Notes under the pieces: generated by a model
What the model was told of the DNA's origin: nothing
Databases searched by the model: none
The model's input: the letters and a program-made list of their open reading frames with translations, nothing else
NCBI RefSeq assembly: GCF_031191205.1
Contig: NZ_CP133470.1
Location: 1,185,501 to 1,249,500 of the forward strand
Reading direction: 5' to 3'
Length of the DNA: 64,000 nt
Source of the DNA: Haemophilus parainfluenzae ATCC 33392
Lineage (GTDB): Bacteria > Pseudomonadota > Gammaproteobacteria > Enterobacterales > Pasteurellaceae
Shown: piece by piece, positions 52,869 through 63,998 of the stretch
Numbering within the stretch: position 1 is the stretch's first letter
How the letters are laid out: each line of letters opens with the position of its first letter
Made by a program: the position numbers and the translations under genes

Positions 52869-54263
52869 TTACTTTGTTGCAGTCGTTTGGTTTTCTTGAA
52901 CGCGATGATAATTCACAATGCTGTTCATGTAACGGCGAATATTTTCGACATATTGATAGGCTTCATAACCGCGAGCGTAGCCATATTTTAAGTTTGAATA
53001 ATGACGCTTTTCCGATAATAGTTGAAGATTATTTTTTACATCTAACCAATTATCTGGGTTGCCACCCAATTTTTTTGTTAAGCGACGAGCATCTAAAATA
53101 TGCCCTAATCCCATGTTGTATGCTGCTAAAGAATACCAAATTCGATCCTCTTCTGGAATACTGTCAGGTATTTGAGCGAGTAGCCAATGCAGGTATTCAG
53201 ATCCCGCTTTAATACTTTGTTCAGCATCTGTACGATTATTAATATTCATCCGCAAAGCCGTATCTTTGGTGAGCATCATCATTCCACGTACGCCAGTTGG
53301 AGAGGTGGCATAAGGGTCCCAGTGCGATTCTTGATAGGCCACAGCAGCTAATAATCGCCAGTCTAAATTCCCTTTGTATTTTTCAAAGAGCGGTTGATAT
53401 TGAGGCAGAATTTTTTCAACCGCTTCTAAATAAGCTTGAGTATCTACATAATCAAAGGCAGTAATATGGCGGAAATATTTTTCCTCAATACGATCAATTA
53501 ATCCTGTTTCAATGGCATTATTCATAAAATCCAACAAGCCTGCTTGTAGCTCATTATAGGATTTATTGGAAAGATACCAATGCACGGTCATTTCATCCGT
53601 TAGGTCAAATGCAATTGCTAAGTTAGGGCGAATTTGTTGTGCGGCCGCCACATCAATACTATTTGCAATGGTATAAGGAATTTTGCCTTCCGCTACTTGA
53701 ATTAACAATTCTTCTTGGGTCAACTGCTTGTTATTCTGCCATTTAAGTGCAGGGAGTTTCTTCTGTGCAAGGGATAGTAATTTTTCTAAGTCTTCCCCCG
53801 CAGAAATGATAATTTCTTGCTGTACTTGCGCTAAATCTTTCGGGCGATTTTCACCTTTTTTATACACAAGCTGCCAAGAAGCGGAAGTATAAGATGGCCC
53901 TAACTGAAATTTTTCTGCACGTTGAGGCTGGAATAAAAGATTCGCAGCTGCAATATCAATATTGTTGTTCTCTAATTCGTTAAAAAGTTGATCGTTATTT
54001 TCTAAGGTTTTAATTTGTAAACGAACCCCTAAATAATCAGCAAAGTTTTTTGCTAATTCGTATTCCAAGCCAGATTCGCCCTCATTCCCAATAAAATAGT
54101 AAATGGGATTGTTAATGGTGCCGACAATAAGGCTACCGCGATTTTTGATCGTGGTGTAAGGGTTTTGCTCCGATTGCATAATTTTTTGCCAAGGGAACAC
54201 CATATCCACTGCCCAAAGTAATAATGCAAAGGCAGCAATAATACGTAAAAATAGACCTTTCAA
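52869..54263 (-). CDS. mltF: Membrane-bound lytic murein transglycosylase F
   Basis: MltF cleaves peptidoglycan glycan strands with formation of 1,6-anhydro ends. The 464-residue protein has an N-terminal membrane anchor and a periplasmic solute-binding-like domain (residues 40-270, for example [14 protein letters not shown]). The C-terminal SLT domain has catalytic Glu in [18 protein letters not shown] and [13 protein letters not shown]. It is somewhat shorter than the E. coli enzyme (about 518). Confidence 0.93.
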   Translation of the reverse strand: MKGLFLRIIAAFALLLWAVDMVFPWQKIMQSEQNPYTTIKNRGSLIVGTINNPIYYFIGNEGESGLEYELAKNFADYLGVRLQIKTLENNDQLFNELENNNIDIAAANLLFQPQRAEKFQLGPSYTSASWQLVYKKGENRPKDLAQVQQEIIISAGEDLEKLLSLAQKKLPALKWQNNKQLTQEELLIQVAEGKIPYTIANSIDVAAAQQIRPNLAIAFDLTDEMTVHWYLSNKSYNELQAGLLDFMNNAIETGLIDRIEEKYFRHITAFDYVDTQAYLEAVEKILPQYQPLFEKYKGNLDWRLLAAVAYQESHWDPYATSPTGVRGMMMLTKDTALRMNINNRTDAEQSIKAGSEYLHWLLAQIPDSIPEEDRIWYSLAAYNMGLGHILDARRLTKKLGGNPDNWLDVKNNLQLLSEKRHYSNLKYGYARGYEAYQYVENIRRYMNSIVNYHRVQENQTTATK

Positions 54264-54323
54264 TAGATAAACCTTATAAATTGAGATAAGAGAGGATTGT
54301 AACGAGAATTAAGACAATAAAAA

Positions 54324-54346
54324 AGCCCCTTTTACTTCAAGGGGCT
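54324..54346 (-). terminator. Rho-independent terminator of deaD
   Basis: AGCCCCTT (54324-54331) pairs with AAGGGGCT (54339-54346). On the minus strand it is followed by TTTTTTATT, 13 bases after the deaD stop. Confidence 0.88.
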
Positions 54347-54358
54347 GTTAAATAAGGA

Positions 54359-56197
54359 TTAATGTTGGCGATCTCGGCGATCACGTTCATTAAAAGTGAG
54401 GTCGTTTTTATCGTTAAATTTACGTTGACGACGTTCGCCGTTACGTTGACCACGGAAGCGATCTTGGCCTCGGTCTCCTCGTTCATTACGGCGACCTTTT
54501 CCACCAAAGTCATTGCCACTACGTCTATTGTCTGACTGTGCTGCGCCCATAAAGCTCATTTGCATTTGTTTATTTAAAACGCGCGTTTTACCGAATTGTT
54601 GGAGCAATTCTTTTGGCATACCTTGCGGTAATTCAACGGTAGAGTACTCATCATAAAGTTTGATATGGCCAATATAACGGCTGTTAATATCACCTTCATT
54701 TGCGATCGCACCTACGATATGACGCACTTCTACACCATCCGCACGACCCACTTCGATACGATATAAATCCATCGGCTGTGGTGTGCCGTAGCCTTTACGT
54801 TCACCACGACGTTCAGCCGAACGAGGATTTTCACGACGATCACCACGATCATTACGGTCACGACGACGTTTATCCATCGGAGGATCAGGTGGAAGAATGA
54901 GTTTTTGTTTACCTTGAAGCAACATCAACATCGCTGCAGCAATATCTTCTTGATCTTGATCAGCGGTGAATAAATCTTCCAATAAGCTGCGATACATTTC
55001 GAGATCGTGATGTTCCAATTGCTTGGTAATCTTGTCTTGGAATTTCTTACGACGACAAGCTTGTAACACTTCATGATTTGGCAATTCAACTTCATTGATT
55101 GGTTTTTTCATCAAGTGTTCGATATTACGAAGTAAACGGCGTTCACGTGGTTCAACGAATAATAATGCACGACCAGAACGACCTGCACGACCGGTACGGC
55201 CGATACGGTGAACGTAAGACTCTGCATCAAGCGGGATGTCATAGTTCACTACAAGGCTGATTCGTTCAATATCAATACCGCGCGCAGCCACATCGGTTGC
55301 AACGACGATATCAAGACTGCCATTACGTAAGCGATCTAAGGTTTGCTCACGTAATTGCTGAGTCATATCACCGTTTAATGCCGCAGCACGGAACCCGTGT
55401 TTTTCTAATAATTCGGTCACATCTAGTGTACCTGTTTTAGTGCGGGTAAAAATGATTGCCGCATCAAACTCTTCCACTTCTAAGAAACGTAATAATGCCT
55501 CATTTTTACGGAAACCTTGAACATACCAACAATTTTGTTCAATATCCGGCGCATTATCGTTATTTACTTTGATTTTCACTTCTTGTGGATTGTTCATGAA
55601 GCGTTTTGTGATACGACGAATTGGCTCAGGCATAGTCGCGGAGAAAAGGGCAGTTTGGTGCTCTTCCGGTAATTCAGCCATAACAGTTTCTACATCGTCA
55701 ATAAAGCCCATGCGAAGCATTTCATCGGCCTCATCAAGAACAATCGCTTTTAATTCAGAAAGATTTAATGTGTTACGATGGATGTGATCCAAAATACGAC
55801 CCGGCGTACCTACAACAACTTGTGCTCCTTGTTTTAATGCACGTAATTGGATGTCATAGCGTTGACCACCATAAAGGGTCACGATATTAATGCCTTTTGC
55901 ATATTTCATGAAGTGTTCACAAGCATCCGCAACTTGAATTGCAAGTTCACGCGTTGGTGCCATCACCAATAATTGTGGATGTTTTGCGGCAGGATCAATT
56001 TTTGCCAAAAGAGGTAAAGAGAATGCGGCAGTTTTACCACTACCGGTTTGTGCCATACCCAGTACATCTCTGCCTTCTAAAAGAGCAGGAATACAAGCTT
56101 GTTGGATTGGCGAAGGTGTTTCAAAACCAAGGTCAGAAACGGCTTTTAGAATGAATTCAGGCAAGCCTAAATCATTAAAAGTGATTTTGTCTGTCAT
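54359..56197 (-). CDS. deaD: ATP-dependent RNA helicase DeaD (CsdA)
   Basis: DeaD is a DEAD-box helicase for 50S assembly and mRNA decay at low temperature. From ATG 56197 it is 612 residues. Motifs are [16 protein letters not shown] (I), PTRELAIQ (Ia), [12 protein letters not shown] (II), SATMP (III), [12 protein letters not shown] and [13 protein letters not shown] (VI). A DeaD-type RNA-binding domain follows, with an Arg/Gly/Asp-rich tail. An ATG 11 codons earlier is less likely. It is downstream of pnp-nlpI, a conserved neighbourhood (PNPase and DeaD act together in RNA decay). Confidence 0.95.
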   Translation of the reverse strand: MTDKITFNDLGLPEFILKAVSDLGFETPSPIQQACIPALLEGRDVLGMAQTGSGKTAAFSLPLLAKIDPAAKHPQLLVMAPTRELAIQVADACEHFMKYAKGINIVTLYGGQRYDIQLRALKQGAQVVVGTPGRILDHIHRNTLNLSELKAIVLDEADEMLRMGFIDDVETVMAELPEEHQTALFSATMPEPIRRITKRFMNNPQEVKIKVNNDNAPDIEQNCWYVQGFRKNEALLRFLEVEEFDAAIIFTRTKTGTLDVTELLEKHGFRAAALNGDMTQQLREQTLDRLRNGSLDIVVATDVAARGIDIERISLVVNYDIPLDAESYVHRIGRTGRAGRSGRALLFVEPRERRLLRNIEHLMKKPINEVELPNHEVLQACRRKKFQDKITKQLEHHDLEMYRSLLEDLFTADQDQEDIAAAMLMLLQGKQKLILPPDPPMDKRRRDRNDRGDRRENPRSAERRGERKGYGTPQPMDLYRIEVGRADGVEVRHIVGAIANEGDINSRYIGHIKLYDEYSTVELPQGMPKELLQQFGKTRVLNKQMQMSFMGAAQSDNRRSGNDFGGKGRRNERGDRGQDRFRGQRNGERRQRKFNDKNDLTFNERDRRDRQH

Positions 56198-56279
56198 TAA
56201 AATACTCGAATGTAAGTAAGGAAAGCTCAATTTCGCTTTCAGGTTTATTTGTTACAAAAGAAAAAAGAAAGAGGCAAGT

Positions 56280-57221
56280 TTAAAAAACAGCAGTTTTTGT
56301 GACCGCACTTTTTTCTTCTTTTTCGTCTTCTGTTTGAGCTGGTTTCAATTTCATCAGCTCTAACACGGCAAAACGATACTCAACAAAGTTATATACCTGA
56401 TTCGCAATAGCGAGTTTGAATAAAGCCGCAGCTTCATCAATTTGCCCCAAATTGAGTTTTTGTTTTGCTAGATAAAAGTAGGTTTCAGTTAATATTTCTG
56501 CATATTGCTGTGAGTTTTCTGCAAATTTAGTTGCCCGTTCTTGCAACTCACCCACAGAAATATTACCTAAATAGTATTGAACGATATTTGTCCCCCAGAA
56601 GTCCTTAGATAGCCCTTTAGCTCGTTCAACAAGGTTGGCATGGGCTTCTTGTGGTTTTAATTTTTGTTCGTTCAAATAGAGCCAGAGTACACGATAAGGG
56701 TCTTTGGTATCGGCTTCATAAAACTTCATCAAATCGTCTTCAGCAAGATTATAGCGTTCGACGTAATAAAAATTTAAACCACGATTAAGGTGGGTATAGT
56801 CATAACTTGGATCCAATTCAAACACCGCATTAAAGGTTTCTAATGCGCTGTCGTAATCTTCCTCAAGCAGTAAGTAAAGCCCTAGATAATTGTAAACGGA
56901 AGCCATCTTTGGGTGTAACGAGAGGGCTTGTGTAAAGTCATAACGTGCGAGGCCCCACAAACCGAGGGAATCATATAAAACGCCACGTTCAAAGTGAAGC
57001 GTCGCTCGTTCTTCATTACTCATTTTTCCAACTAATAAAACTTGGCTGATTCGGGTAATCATCACTTCTTGTTCGAAATGACTATTCGGTGTTTGATCTG
57101 CTAGTACGACTTTATTTGGCGCGACAAACACGTTTCCCGATTGTACACAACCGGAAATAAATAAAGTCAGACTTAGGCTAGATAACGAAACTAGAAAACG
57201 GAAGAACCGAAAATATTGCAT
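56280..57221 (-). CDS. nlpI: Lipoprotein NlpI (TPR)
   Basis: NlpI is an outer-membrane lipoprotein adaptor that coordinates peptidoglycan enzymes and proteolysis in E. coli. From ATG 57221 (MQYFRFFRFLVSLSSLSLTL) it has 313 residues with lipobox ISGC. Tetratricopeptide repeats are visible (ATLHFERGVLYDSLGLWGLA, ASVYNYLGLYLLLEEDYDSA, THLNRGLNFYYVERYNLAED). A longer frame from 57353 runs into pnp and lacks a signal peptide, so it is rejected. It lies between pnp and deaD. Confidence 0.93.
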   Translation of the reverse strand: MQYFRFFRFLVSLSSLSLTLFISGCVQSGNVFVAPNKVVLADQTPNSHFEQEVMITRISQVLLVGKMSNEERATLHFERGVLYDSLGLWGLARYDFTQALSLHPKMASVYNYLGLYLLLEEDYDSALETFNAVFELDPSYDYTHLNRGLNFYYVERYNLAEDDLMKFYEADTKDPYRVLWLYLNEQKLKPQEAHANLVERAKGLSKDFWGTNIVQYYLGNISVGELQERATKFAENSQQYAEILTETYFYLAKQKLNLGQIDEAAALFKLAIANQVYNFVEYRFAVLELMKLKPAQTEDEKEEKSAVTKTAVF

Positions 57222-57251
57222 TGTTTTATAAGTTAGCTTGATAATCAAAAC

Positions 57252-57278
57252 GGGTGTGTAAATTGAATTCACACACCC
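57252..57278 (-). terminator. Terminator between pnp and nlpI
   Basis: GGGTGTGT and ACACACCC with a short AT-rich loop form a stem 7 bases after the pnp stop. On the minus strand GTTTTGATT follows. The weak T run suggests partial read-through to nlpI. Confidence 0.65.
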
Positions 57279-57285
57279 TGTGAGA

Positions 57286-59424
57286 TTATTCTTGTTCTTC
57301 TGAAATGTCTTCTGCAGGTGCAGATTCTGCTTCAGTTTCTTGTTTTGGTGCAAGATCTTTCATGGTTAAGCGGATACGACCTTGGCGATCGATTTCAACC
57401 ACTTTAACCGTCACTTCTTGACCAACTTGAAGATAATCACTCACTTTCTCTACGCGTTCTTCTGCGATTTGAGAAATATGAACTAAACCTTCTTTATTTC
57501 CTACGATAGCCACGAATGCACCGAAATCAGCAAGACGAGTCACTTTACCTTTGTAAATTGCACCCGCTTCAACTTCAGCAACAATTTCTTCAATACGTAC
57601 CATCACATTTTTAGCTGCACTGCTATCTACTGCAGCAATTTTCACTGTACCATCATCATCGATATCAATAGAAGTACCGGTTTCTTCAGTTAATGCACGG
57701 ATAGTTGCACCACCTTTACCGATAACATCTTTGATTTTCTTTGGATCAATTTTCATGGTGTGAATACGCGGTGCGTAGTCAGAAATATCTGCACGTGGTG
57801 CAGGGATTGCTTGTTCCATTACGCCAAGAATGTGCATACGTGCACCTTTTGCTTGGTTTAATGCAATTTGCATAATTTCAGGGGTGATACCTTCAATTTT
57901 GATATCCATTTGAAGTGCTGTGACACCTTCACGTGTACCTGCTACTTTAAAGTCCATATCACCTAAGTGGTCTTCATCACCTAAAATATCTGAAAGAACC
58001 ACAAATTTCTCTTCTTCTTTCACTAAGCCCATTGCGATACCTGCAACAGCAGCTTTGATTGGAACGCCCGCATCCATTAATGCTAAAGACGCACCACATA
58101 CAGATGCCATAGAAGAAGAACCGTTAGATTCAGTGATTTCAGACACAACACGCACTACATACGGGAATTCTGCAAGGCTTGGCATAACTGCAGCGACACC
58201 ACGTTTTGCTAAACGACCATGACCGATTTCACGACGTTTTGGTGAGCCGATCATACCGGTTTCACCTACAGAGTATGGAGGGAAGTTGTAGTGGAATAAG
58301 AAGTGATCTTGACGTTCACCTGTTAATTCATCAATGATTTGAGCATCACGTTCAGTACCTAACGTTGCAACGGCTAATGCTTGTGTTTCACCACGGGTGA
58401 AAATTGCAGAACCGTGAGTACGTGGTAATACACCAGTGCAAATATCTAATGCACGAACGGTATCAACGGTACGACCATCAATACGTGGTTCACCTGCAAT
58501 GATACGGCCACGAACGATTTGGCTTTCAAGTGCGGTGAAAATATCCACGATTTTACCTTCGCTGATTTCTTCATCTTCAGCTGTGATTTGTGCAATCACA
58601 TCCGCTTTAATCGCATCGATTTGTTCGTAACGTGCTTGTTTTTCAGTAATGCGGTATGCATCGCCTAAACGTGCTTCTGCAATCGCTTTTACTTTGTTGA
58701 TTAAATCTGTGTTTGGTTGTGGCGCAACCCAATCCCAACGTGGTTTACCTGCTTCTTTTGCAAATTCTTTGATCGCTTCGATTACAACTTGTTGTTGTTG
58801 ATGACCAAATACGACCGCTGCTAACATTTGTTCTTCAGTTAAAATGTCTGCTTCTGATTCAACCATTAATACGGCTTTGTCAGTACCTGCAACTACTAAG
58901 TCTAAACGGCTTTGTTTTTGTTCAGCCATAGTTGGGTTTAATACGAATTGGTTGTCGATGAAACCAACGCGCGCAGCACCGATAGGGCCATTGAAAGGCA
59001 CGCCAGATAAGGTTAATGCTGCAGAAGCACCGATCATTGCCACTAAGTCAGGGCTGATTTGTGGGTTGACAGAAACTACAGTTGCTACAACTTGGATTTC
59101 GTTGAAGAAACCTTCTGGGAATAATGGACGAATTGGACGGTCGATTAAACGAGCAATTAAGGTTTCGCCTTCAGATGGACGACCTTCACGTTTGAAGAAG
59201 CCACCAGGGATTTTACCCGCCGCATAAGTACGCTCTTGGTAGTTTACGGTTAATGGGAAGAAGTCTTGACCTTCTTTCACATCTTTTTTAGCCACAACAG
59301 TCACGAATACCGTGGTATCGTCCATGCTTGCCATAACCGCAGCAGTTGCTTGACGTGCAATTGCGCCGGTTTCTAGAGTAACGGTATGTTGACCGTATTT
59401 AAATTGTTTAACAATTGGATTCAC
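57286..59424 (-). CDS. pnp: Polyribonucleotide nucleotidyltransferase (PNPase)
   Basis: PNPase is the trimeric 3'-5' phosphorolytic exoribonuclease of the degradosome. The product is 712 residues from a GTG at 59424. Two RNase PH domains are visible ([20 protein letters not shown] and [18 protein letters not shown]), with KH motif [18 protein letters not shown] and a C-terminal S1 domain ([20 protein letters not shown]). I choose GTG because AAGGA lies seven bases upstream and the protein then starts [13 protein letters not shown] as in H. influenzae. The ATG five codons earlier overlaps that site. Confidence 0.95.
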   Translation of the reverse strand: MNPIVKQFKYGQHTVTLETGAIARQATAAVMASMDDTTVFVTVVAKKDVKEGQDFFPLTVNYQERTYAAGKIPGGFFKREGRPSEGETLIARLIDRPIRPLFPEGFFNEIQVVATVVSVNPQISPDLVAMIGASAALTLSGVPFNGPIGAARVGFIDNQFVLNPTMAEQKQSRLDLVVAGTDKAVLMVESEADILTEEQMLAAVVFGHQQQQVVIEAIKEFAKEAGKPRWDWVAPQPNTDLINKVKAIAEARLGDAYRITEKQARYEQIDAIKADVIAQITAEDEEISEGKIVDIFTALESQIVRGRIIAGEPRIDGRTVDTVRALDICTGVLPRTHGSAIFTRGETQALAVATLGTERDAQIIDELTGERQDHFLFHYNFPPYSVGETGMIGSPKRREIGHGRLAKRGVAAVMPSLAEFPYVVRVVSEITESNGSSSMASVCGASLALMDAGVPIKAAVAGIAMGLVKEEEKFVVLSDILGDEDHLGDMDFKVAGTREGVTALQMDIKIEGITPEIMQIALNQAKGARMHILGVMEQAIPAPRADISDYAPRIHTMKIDPKKIKDVIGKGGATIRALTEETGTSIDIDDDGTVKIAAVDSSAAKNVMVRIEEIVAEVEAGAIYKGKVTRLADFGAFVAIVGNKEGLVHISQIAEERVEKVSDYLQVGQEVTVKVVEIDRQGRIRLTMKDLAPKQETEAESAPAEDISEEQE

Positions 59425-59453
59425 AATGTTTTCCTTCAAAATAATATTTAAAA

Positions 59454-59571
59454 CAAAGCTTTATTTTCCAGATTGCGACTAGCAAAAGAAATCTTTCGAA
59501 AAAAATGACCGCACTTTTGGCGTTTAAAAATTTCTTTTGATAGCCGCACGCTAATGCAGAAAATAAAGCTT
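59454..59571 (-). promoter_or_regulatory. pnp leader hairpin (candidate RNase III site)
   Basis: Arms 59454-59492 and 59530-59571 form a long imperfect hairpin. AAGCTTTATTTTC pairs with GAAAATAAAGCTT at the base, and GCGGCTATCAAAAGAAAT pairs with ATTTCTTTTGCTAGTCGC at the top. The loop holds an uptake-signal core. In E. coli an RNase III-cleaved leader stem is the basis of pnp autoregulation, and the same is inferred here. Confidence 0.7.
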
Positions 59572-59575
59572 GCTT

Positions 59576-59604
59576 ATTATACAGAGTTTTAAATTTATTG
59601 GTAA
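59576..59604 (-). promoter_or_regulatory. pnp promoter
   Basis: On the minus strand TTACCA (59604-59599), 17 bases and TATAAT (59581-59576) place the transcript start at the foot of the leader hairpin. Confidence 0.7.
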
Positions 59605-59658
59605 CTTTATTTAATATAAGCAACTTGTTATCATATTCTCATACAAATACATACGTAA

Positions 59659-60135
<477 letters not shown>

Positions 60136-60155
60136 TTATTTCGATTTATTAAAGC

Positions 60156-60200
60156 AAAAGTGCGGTCAGAAATTTATATATTTTTCTGACCGCACTTTTT
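60156..60200. terminator. Paired uptake-signal bidirectional terminator
   Basis: AAAAGTGCGGTCAGAAA and TTTCTGACCGCACTTTT form a 17-bp stem with T runs, between converging yhcH and the TusA-like gene. Confidence 0.9.
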
Positions 60201-60202
60201 TA

Positions 60203-60424
60203 TTATTTAATTACGGTAATTGACCATTTGGCATCATCAATTTGCTCGAAGTTTGTGACTTCATAGCCTTCTTCTGCAGCCCAAGCAGGAATGGCTTCAG
60301 TGGCTTGTGTGCAGTCGAATTCAATTTCTAGGCCATCGCCTTTATTTAACTTAGCCATGGCTTCCTTGGCTTCAACAAGAGGAAATGGGCAAACAAGGCC
60401 GAGTGTTGGTAATTTAACGATCAT
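60203..60424 (-). CDS. TusA/YedF-like sulfur carrier protein
   Basis: This 73-residue protein has the SirA/TusA fold signature LGLVCPFPLVEAKEAM, whose cysteine carries persulfide sulfur. It lies 9 bases downstream of a YedE-type transporter. That pairing points to thiosulfate or other sulfur-donor uptake and relay, not to tRNA thiolation as such. Confidence 0.88.
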   Translation of the reverse strand: MIVKLPTLGLVCPFPLVEAKEAMAKLNKGDGLEIEFDCTQATEAIPAWAAEEGYEVTNFEQIDDAKWSITVIK

Positions 60425-60433
60425 ATAAGCTCC

Positions 60434-61477
60434 TTATGATGCTTTTGATAATTTTAAACGTTGTGGACGAATAATGGTGAAGTAGGCGGCCACCCAAGTG
60501 CCGAGAATCATCAAGGGCAATGATACCCAACCTTGCCAAGAGAAAAAGGCGGTTTCGACTAAGCCATTACCGATAGAACAGCCACCCGCAAGGGTTGCGC
60601 CAATACCCATAAGAATACCGCCGAGTCCGCTGCGTAGAATCGTGGTGGCATCCGGTACGCGGACACGAAATTCATTGCTTGCTTTCGCGCCGATGAATGA
60701 TCCAATAAAAATCCCTAAAACTAAGAATACGCCCCAGTTAATAAATTTACCGTCGCCAGTAACGAGGAATTGCATAATATTAGCGGATGGACCAGTGATC
60801 CCAAGTCCAAACTCACGACCAGTAGCAACACTGAGTGGCCAAGCTGCAAGTGCGATTAATCCGATTAATACGGCAGAGAAAAATGGGTGCCAGCGTTTTT
60901 CAAATAATAAGTGAGCAAGTCCTGTTTTCTTTGGTTTTAATGCTGCGACTTTTACGCTTGGTTTGCTGAGGTGTTTGTATACATAGAAAGCCGTCACTAA
61001 AGTTAATAATGCGACTAACCACCAAGGTGAAATGCCGAATGTATCGTAAATGTTGCGTTGCTCAATATTGATACTACGTAAAGTTTTATTGAATTCCCCT
61101 AATGGACCAGTACGCATGATGGCACTTAATAACATATAAGTGAATAAAGCAACCCAACTGCCGACTAAGCCTTCTGCAGCGCGGTACCATGTACCTGTCG
61201 CACAACCGCCAGCAAGAACAATGCCGATACCAAATACAAATGCACCGATAATCACTGCTAAAAAGGCAAAATTTTCAGCCGGATCAACATTTAATACACC
61301 AATTTCTTTTAAGAGGAAAAAACCAATGGATTGCACGGTAATCGCCAATAGAAGGGCAACAAACATTTTGTTATTTTTGGTGACATACATATCGCGAAAT
61401 GCGCCGGTAATACAAAAGCGCCCACGCTGCATCACAAATCCGAGTAAAATTCCGCAAAGTAATCCGGTTAAAAGCAT
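60434..61477 (-). CDS. YeeE/YedE family sulfur-compound transporter
   Basis: This 347-residue inner-membrane protein has a two-fold repeat of the YeeE/YedE motif: VLAGGCATGTWYRAAEG in the first half and LAGGCSIGNGLVETAFF in the second. The conserved cysteines GGCxxG relay thiosulfate in characterised members. The start MLLTGLLCGILLGFVMQRGR is typical. It forms an operon with the downstream TusA-like gene. Confidence 0.9.
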   Translation of the reverse strand: MLLTGLLCGILLGFVMQRGRFCITGAFRDMYVTKNNKMFVALLLAITVQSIGFFLLKEIGVLNVDPAENFAFLAVIIGAFVFGIGIVLAGGCATGTWYRAAEGLVGSWVALFTYMLLSAIMRTGPLGEFNKTLRSINIEQRNIYDTFGISPWWLVALLTLVTAFYVYKHLSKPSVKVAALKPKKTGLAHLLFEKRWHPFFSAVLIGLIALAAWPLSVATGREFGLGITGPSANIMQFLVTGDGKFINWGVFLVLGIFIGSFIGAKASNEFRVRVPDATTILRSGLGGILMGIGATLAGGCSIGNGLVETAFFSWQGWVSLPLMILGTWVAAYFTIIRPQRLKLSKAS

Positions 61478-61580
61478 AAATATTCCTTTCTTTTAGAACT
61501 AAGTAGGGCAGTATTTTCTAAAAAAATAAGAAGGTAACGCCAATAACTTTTGGCTAGAAAATATGTTTTTTTGATATAAA

Positions 61581-61622
61581 AAAGTGCGGTCAGAAATTTG
61601 AGTGATTTTCTGACCGCACTTT
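61581..61622. terminator. Paired uptake-signal terminator after cysteine desulfidase
   Basis: AAAGTGCGGTCAGAAA and TTTCTGACCGCACTTT form a hairpin 20 bases downstream of the desulfidase stop on the minus strand. Confidence 0.85.
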
Positions 61623-61641
61623 ATCGTAAGTTACCACGCTA

Positions 61642-62946
61642 TTAAGGACAGGGTTTACTCACCATTATTTCAATCACTTGGCGATCGATATGGTGCATAC
61701 TCTTAGAAGCAATTGAGCATAGGTTGTCGATAGTACGATCGAGATCATGTTCAACGATACCTTCATTGCCCGTCACATGGGTTTCATCCATGGCCATGAG
61801 AACTGATTTATAGCCAGAAGCCACGCTGGTGGAGACTTTCATTGCACAGCTATTCGATGCGCCATCACAAATAATTCCACTAATATCACCGATCATGCTG
61901 CAAATTCCCATGCTCACGGTTTCGAATTTACCCGTAAGTAAATAGGCGATACCCGCACAGCTTCCCATCGATGCGGTTGTTACCGCACAAAGGGCTGACA
62001 GTTTGGGTAATTTACTGTGGATATAAATGGCCATTAAGTGTGATAAGAAGAGGGCACGGAGACGTTTTTCTTCACTCACGTTTAAATAATCGGCGACCAC
62101 AACCACGGGCATAGTGGCGGCAATACCTTGGTTACCTGAACCTGAATTACTCATCGCTGGTAATGTGGCTCCCCCCATACGCGCATCGGAGGCTGCGGTG
62201 GTTTCAATCATGATTTTACTGAGTAAATCATCTGACATTAAGCCACTACCAACTTGTTTGCGTAACGTTCTGCCAATATGTAAACCATAATTTTCGCGCA
62301 ATCCTTCGTTAGACAGCGCGCGGTTGAGCGCGGCAGCTTGTCCGATAAAGCGGATTTTATCGAGTTCGACTTCACAAGAAAATTCAAAGATTTCACGTGA
62401 GTTCACCTGTTTAAAAATATCATAAGGATCGCAATCAGCACATTCATCATGTTCTTTCTTAAAAATAATTTCACCATTTTTTTCAATCAAAATGATGTTG
62501 GTATGTTGATCTTGAATGGCTACTTTCACTCGGTCGTTATCGGCGAACAACACGGCTTCCGAATATAAAATATGCTCAGTTTGATGAATATCGATATTAA
62601 CGAGTTTTTTATCAAGCATTGCCTTGGCTTGGGAAACTTGCTCTGGCGTGATGTGTTTTAATACTTCCAACTCACTCTCAGGATCACCGCCTAAAGCACC
62701 AATCGCCGCGGCAATAGGTAAGCCCACCATGCCGGTTCCAGGAACTGCAACACCTAAGCCATTTTTCATTAAGTTTGGTGACACTTTGGCTTCAATACGC
62801 TCCGGTGTTTTGCCTAAATATTTAGCCGCCGTTGCTGCGGCAAGCGCTAAAGAGATAGGCTCAGTACAGCCAAGTGCGGGAACCACATCACGTTCCACAA
62901 GATGAAGTAATGGTTTTTCGATTTCATTGAGTCTTTCTTGATTCAT
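61642..62946 (-). CDS. L-cysteine desulfidase (CyuA/YhaM family)
   Basis: This 434-residue protein matches the serine dehydratase-alpha-like UPF0597 family, whose members degrade cysteine to pyruvate, ammonia and sulfide with an Fe-S cluster. Seen are VVPALGCTEPISLALAAA (N-terminal cysteine), TLPAMSNSGSGNQGIAAT, GSCAGIAYLLTG and CDGASNSCAMKVSTS. It lies 18 bases downstream of a small cupin gene. In E. coli the relative cyuA is cysteine-induced, and regulation here is not visible. Confidence 0.88.
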   Translation of the reverse strand: MNQERLNEIEKPLLHLVERDVVPALGCTEPISLALAAATAAKYLGKTPERIEAKVSPNLMKNGLGVAVPGTGMVGLPIAAAIGALGGDPESELEVLKHITPEQVSQAKAMLDKKLVNIDIHQTEHILYSEAVLFADNDRVKVAIQDQHTNIILIEKNGEIIFKKEHDECADCDPYDIFKQVNSREIFEFSCEVELDKIRFIGQAAALNRALSNEGLRENYGLHIGRTLRKQVGSGLMSDDLLSKIMIETTAASDARMGGATLPAMSNSGSGNQGIAATMPVVVVADYLNVSEEKRLRALFLSHLMAIYIHSKLPKLSALCAVTTASMGSCAGIAYLLTGKFETVSMGICSMIGDISGIICDGASNSCAMKVSTSVASGYKSVLMAMDETHVTGNEGIVEHDLDRTIDNLCSIASKSMHHIDRQVIEIMVSKPCP

Positions 62947-62964
62947 AAAATTCTTTTTAATATG

Positions 62965-63279
62965 TTAAATGCTGTCTTCTTTCTCTATGACTAATATGCG
63001 CGCTTCACCTTGTGGATGAGCAACATGTTCGGTACCGATACCCGCATAAAAAATATCACCTGTATGGAGCAATACGGTTTTCTCTTGGCCGTCTTCTTTG
63101 TAGCGCATTTCCACAGTACCATCCATGACAGCAAAGACTTCTTCACCGTCATTGATATGCCATTTGTAAGGTTTATCTGTCCAGTGAAGACGCACGGAAA
63201 TGCCATTCATATTGGTAATATCCAGTGCTCCCCAAGCACGTTCTGCCGTAAAGTGCTGACTTTGAATAACTTTATTCAT
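62965..63279 (-). CDS. Small cupin-domain protein
   Basis: This 104-residue single-domain cupin has conserved motif 1 spread over WHINDGEEVFAVMDGTVEMR and motif 2 in HTGDIFYAGIGTEHVAHP, with His and Glu metal ligands. Substrate unknown. It lies 11 bases after polA and 18 before the desulfidase, so a link to cysteine metabolism is possible. Confidence 0.88.
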   Translation of the reverse strand: MNKVIQSQHFTAERAWGALDITNMNGISVRLHWTDKPYKWHINDGEEVFAVMDGTVEMRYKEDGQEKTVLLHTGDIFYAGIGTEHVAHPQGEARILVIEKEDSI

Positions 63280-63290
63280 GACTAAATTCC

Positions 63291-63998
63291 TTAGTGCGCC
63301 TCATCCCAGTTAGTGCCTTGCCCCACATCTACAATCAATGGCACCACTAAATCAGCTGCGCTTTCCATGTGTGTTTTGATGAGTTTGCTATAAAACTCGA
63401 CTTTTTCTGACCGCACTTCAAACACCAATTCATCGTGCACCTGCATAATCATCGCAATATCGGGATCGTTTTGTAGTTTTTGATCCAATTGAATCATGGC
63501 TCGTTTAATAATATCTGCGGCGGTGCCTTGCATTGGCGCATTGATTGCTACACGCTCGGCAGCTTTACGGCGCATACCGTTAGAGGAGTTGATATCCGGC
63601 AGATATAAACGACGGCCGAATAGGGTTTCCACATAGCCTTGGGCTTTGGCTTTTTCGCGAATATCGTGCATAAAAGTTTGTACGCCCGGATAGCGTTTGA
63701 AATATAAATCCATATAGCTCTGGGCATCGGCGCGGCCAATACCGAGTTGGCGCGATAAGCCAAAGGCAGACATACCATAAATTAAACCGAAGTTAATTGC
63801 CTTAGCATTGCGGCGTTGCTCGGAGGTTACTTCATCCAGTGCCACCCCAAAGATTTCTGCCGCAGTAGAGCGGTGAATATCTTTGCCTTGGGTAAAGGCA
63901 TTAATTAAGCCCTGATCCTGTGATAGGTGCGCCATAATGCGTAGCTCGATTTGCGAATAGTCGGCTGCCACAACAGTAAAGCCTTCGCGCGCAATAAA
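63291..63998 (-). CDS. polA: DNA polymerase I (C-terminal part, 5' end outside window)
   Basis: PolA fills gaps and removes RNA primers. About 236 C-terminal residues are present and the frame is open to the window edge ([16 protein letters not shown]). Polymerase motif A is [16 protein letters not shown], motif B (O helix) is [20 protein letters not shown] and motif C is [11 protein letters not shown]. It runs toward the cupin gene, which follows 11 bases later. Confidence 0.97.
   Translation of the reverse strand, partial: FIAREGFTVVAADYSQIELRIMAHLSQDQGLINAFTQGKDIHRSTAAEIFGVALDEVTSEQRRNAKAINFGLIYGMSAFGLSRQLGIGRADAQSYMDLYFKRYPGVQTFMHDIREKAKAQGYVETLFGRRLYLPDINSSNGMRRKAAERVAINAPMQGTAADIIKRAMIQLDQKLQNDPDIAMIMQVHDELVFEVRSEKVEFYSKLIKTHMESAADLVVPLIVDVGQGTNWDEAH

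Noticed and set aside
57222..57353. 44-residue extension of NlpI into pnp
   Set aside because: It hides the signal peptide and lipobox, and overlaps the pnp 3' end.
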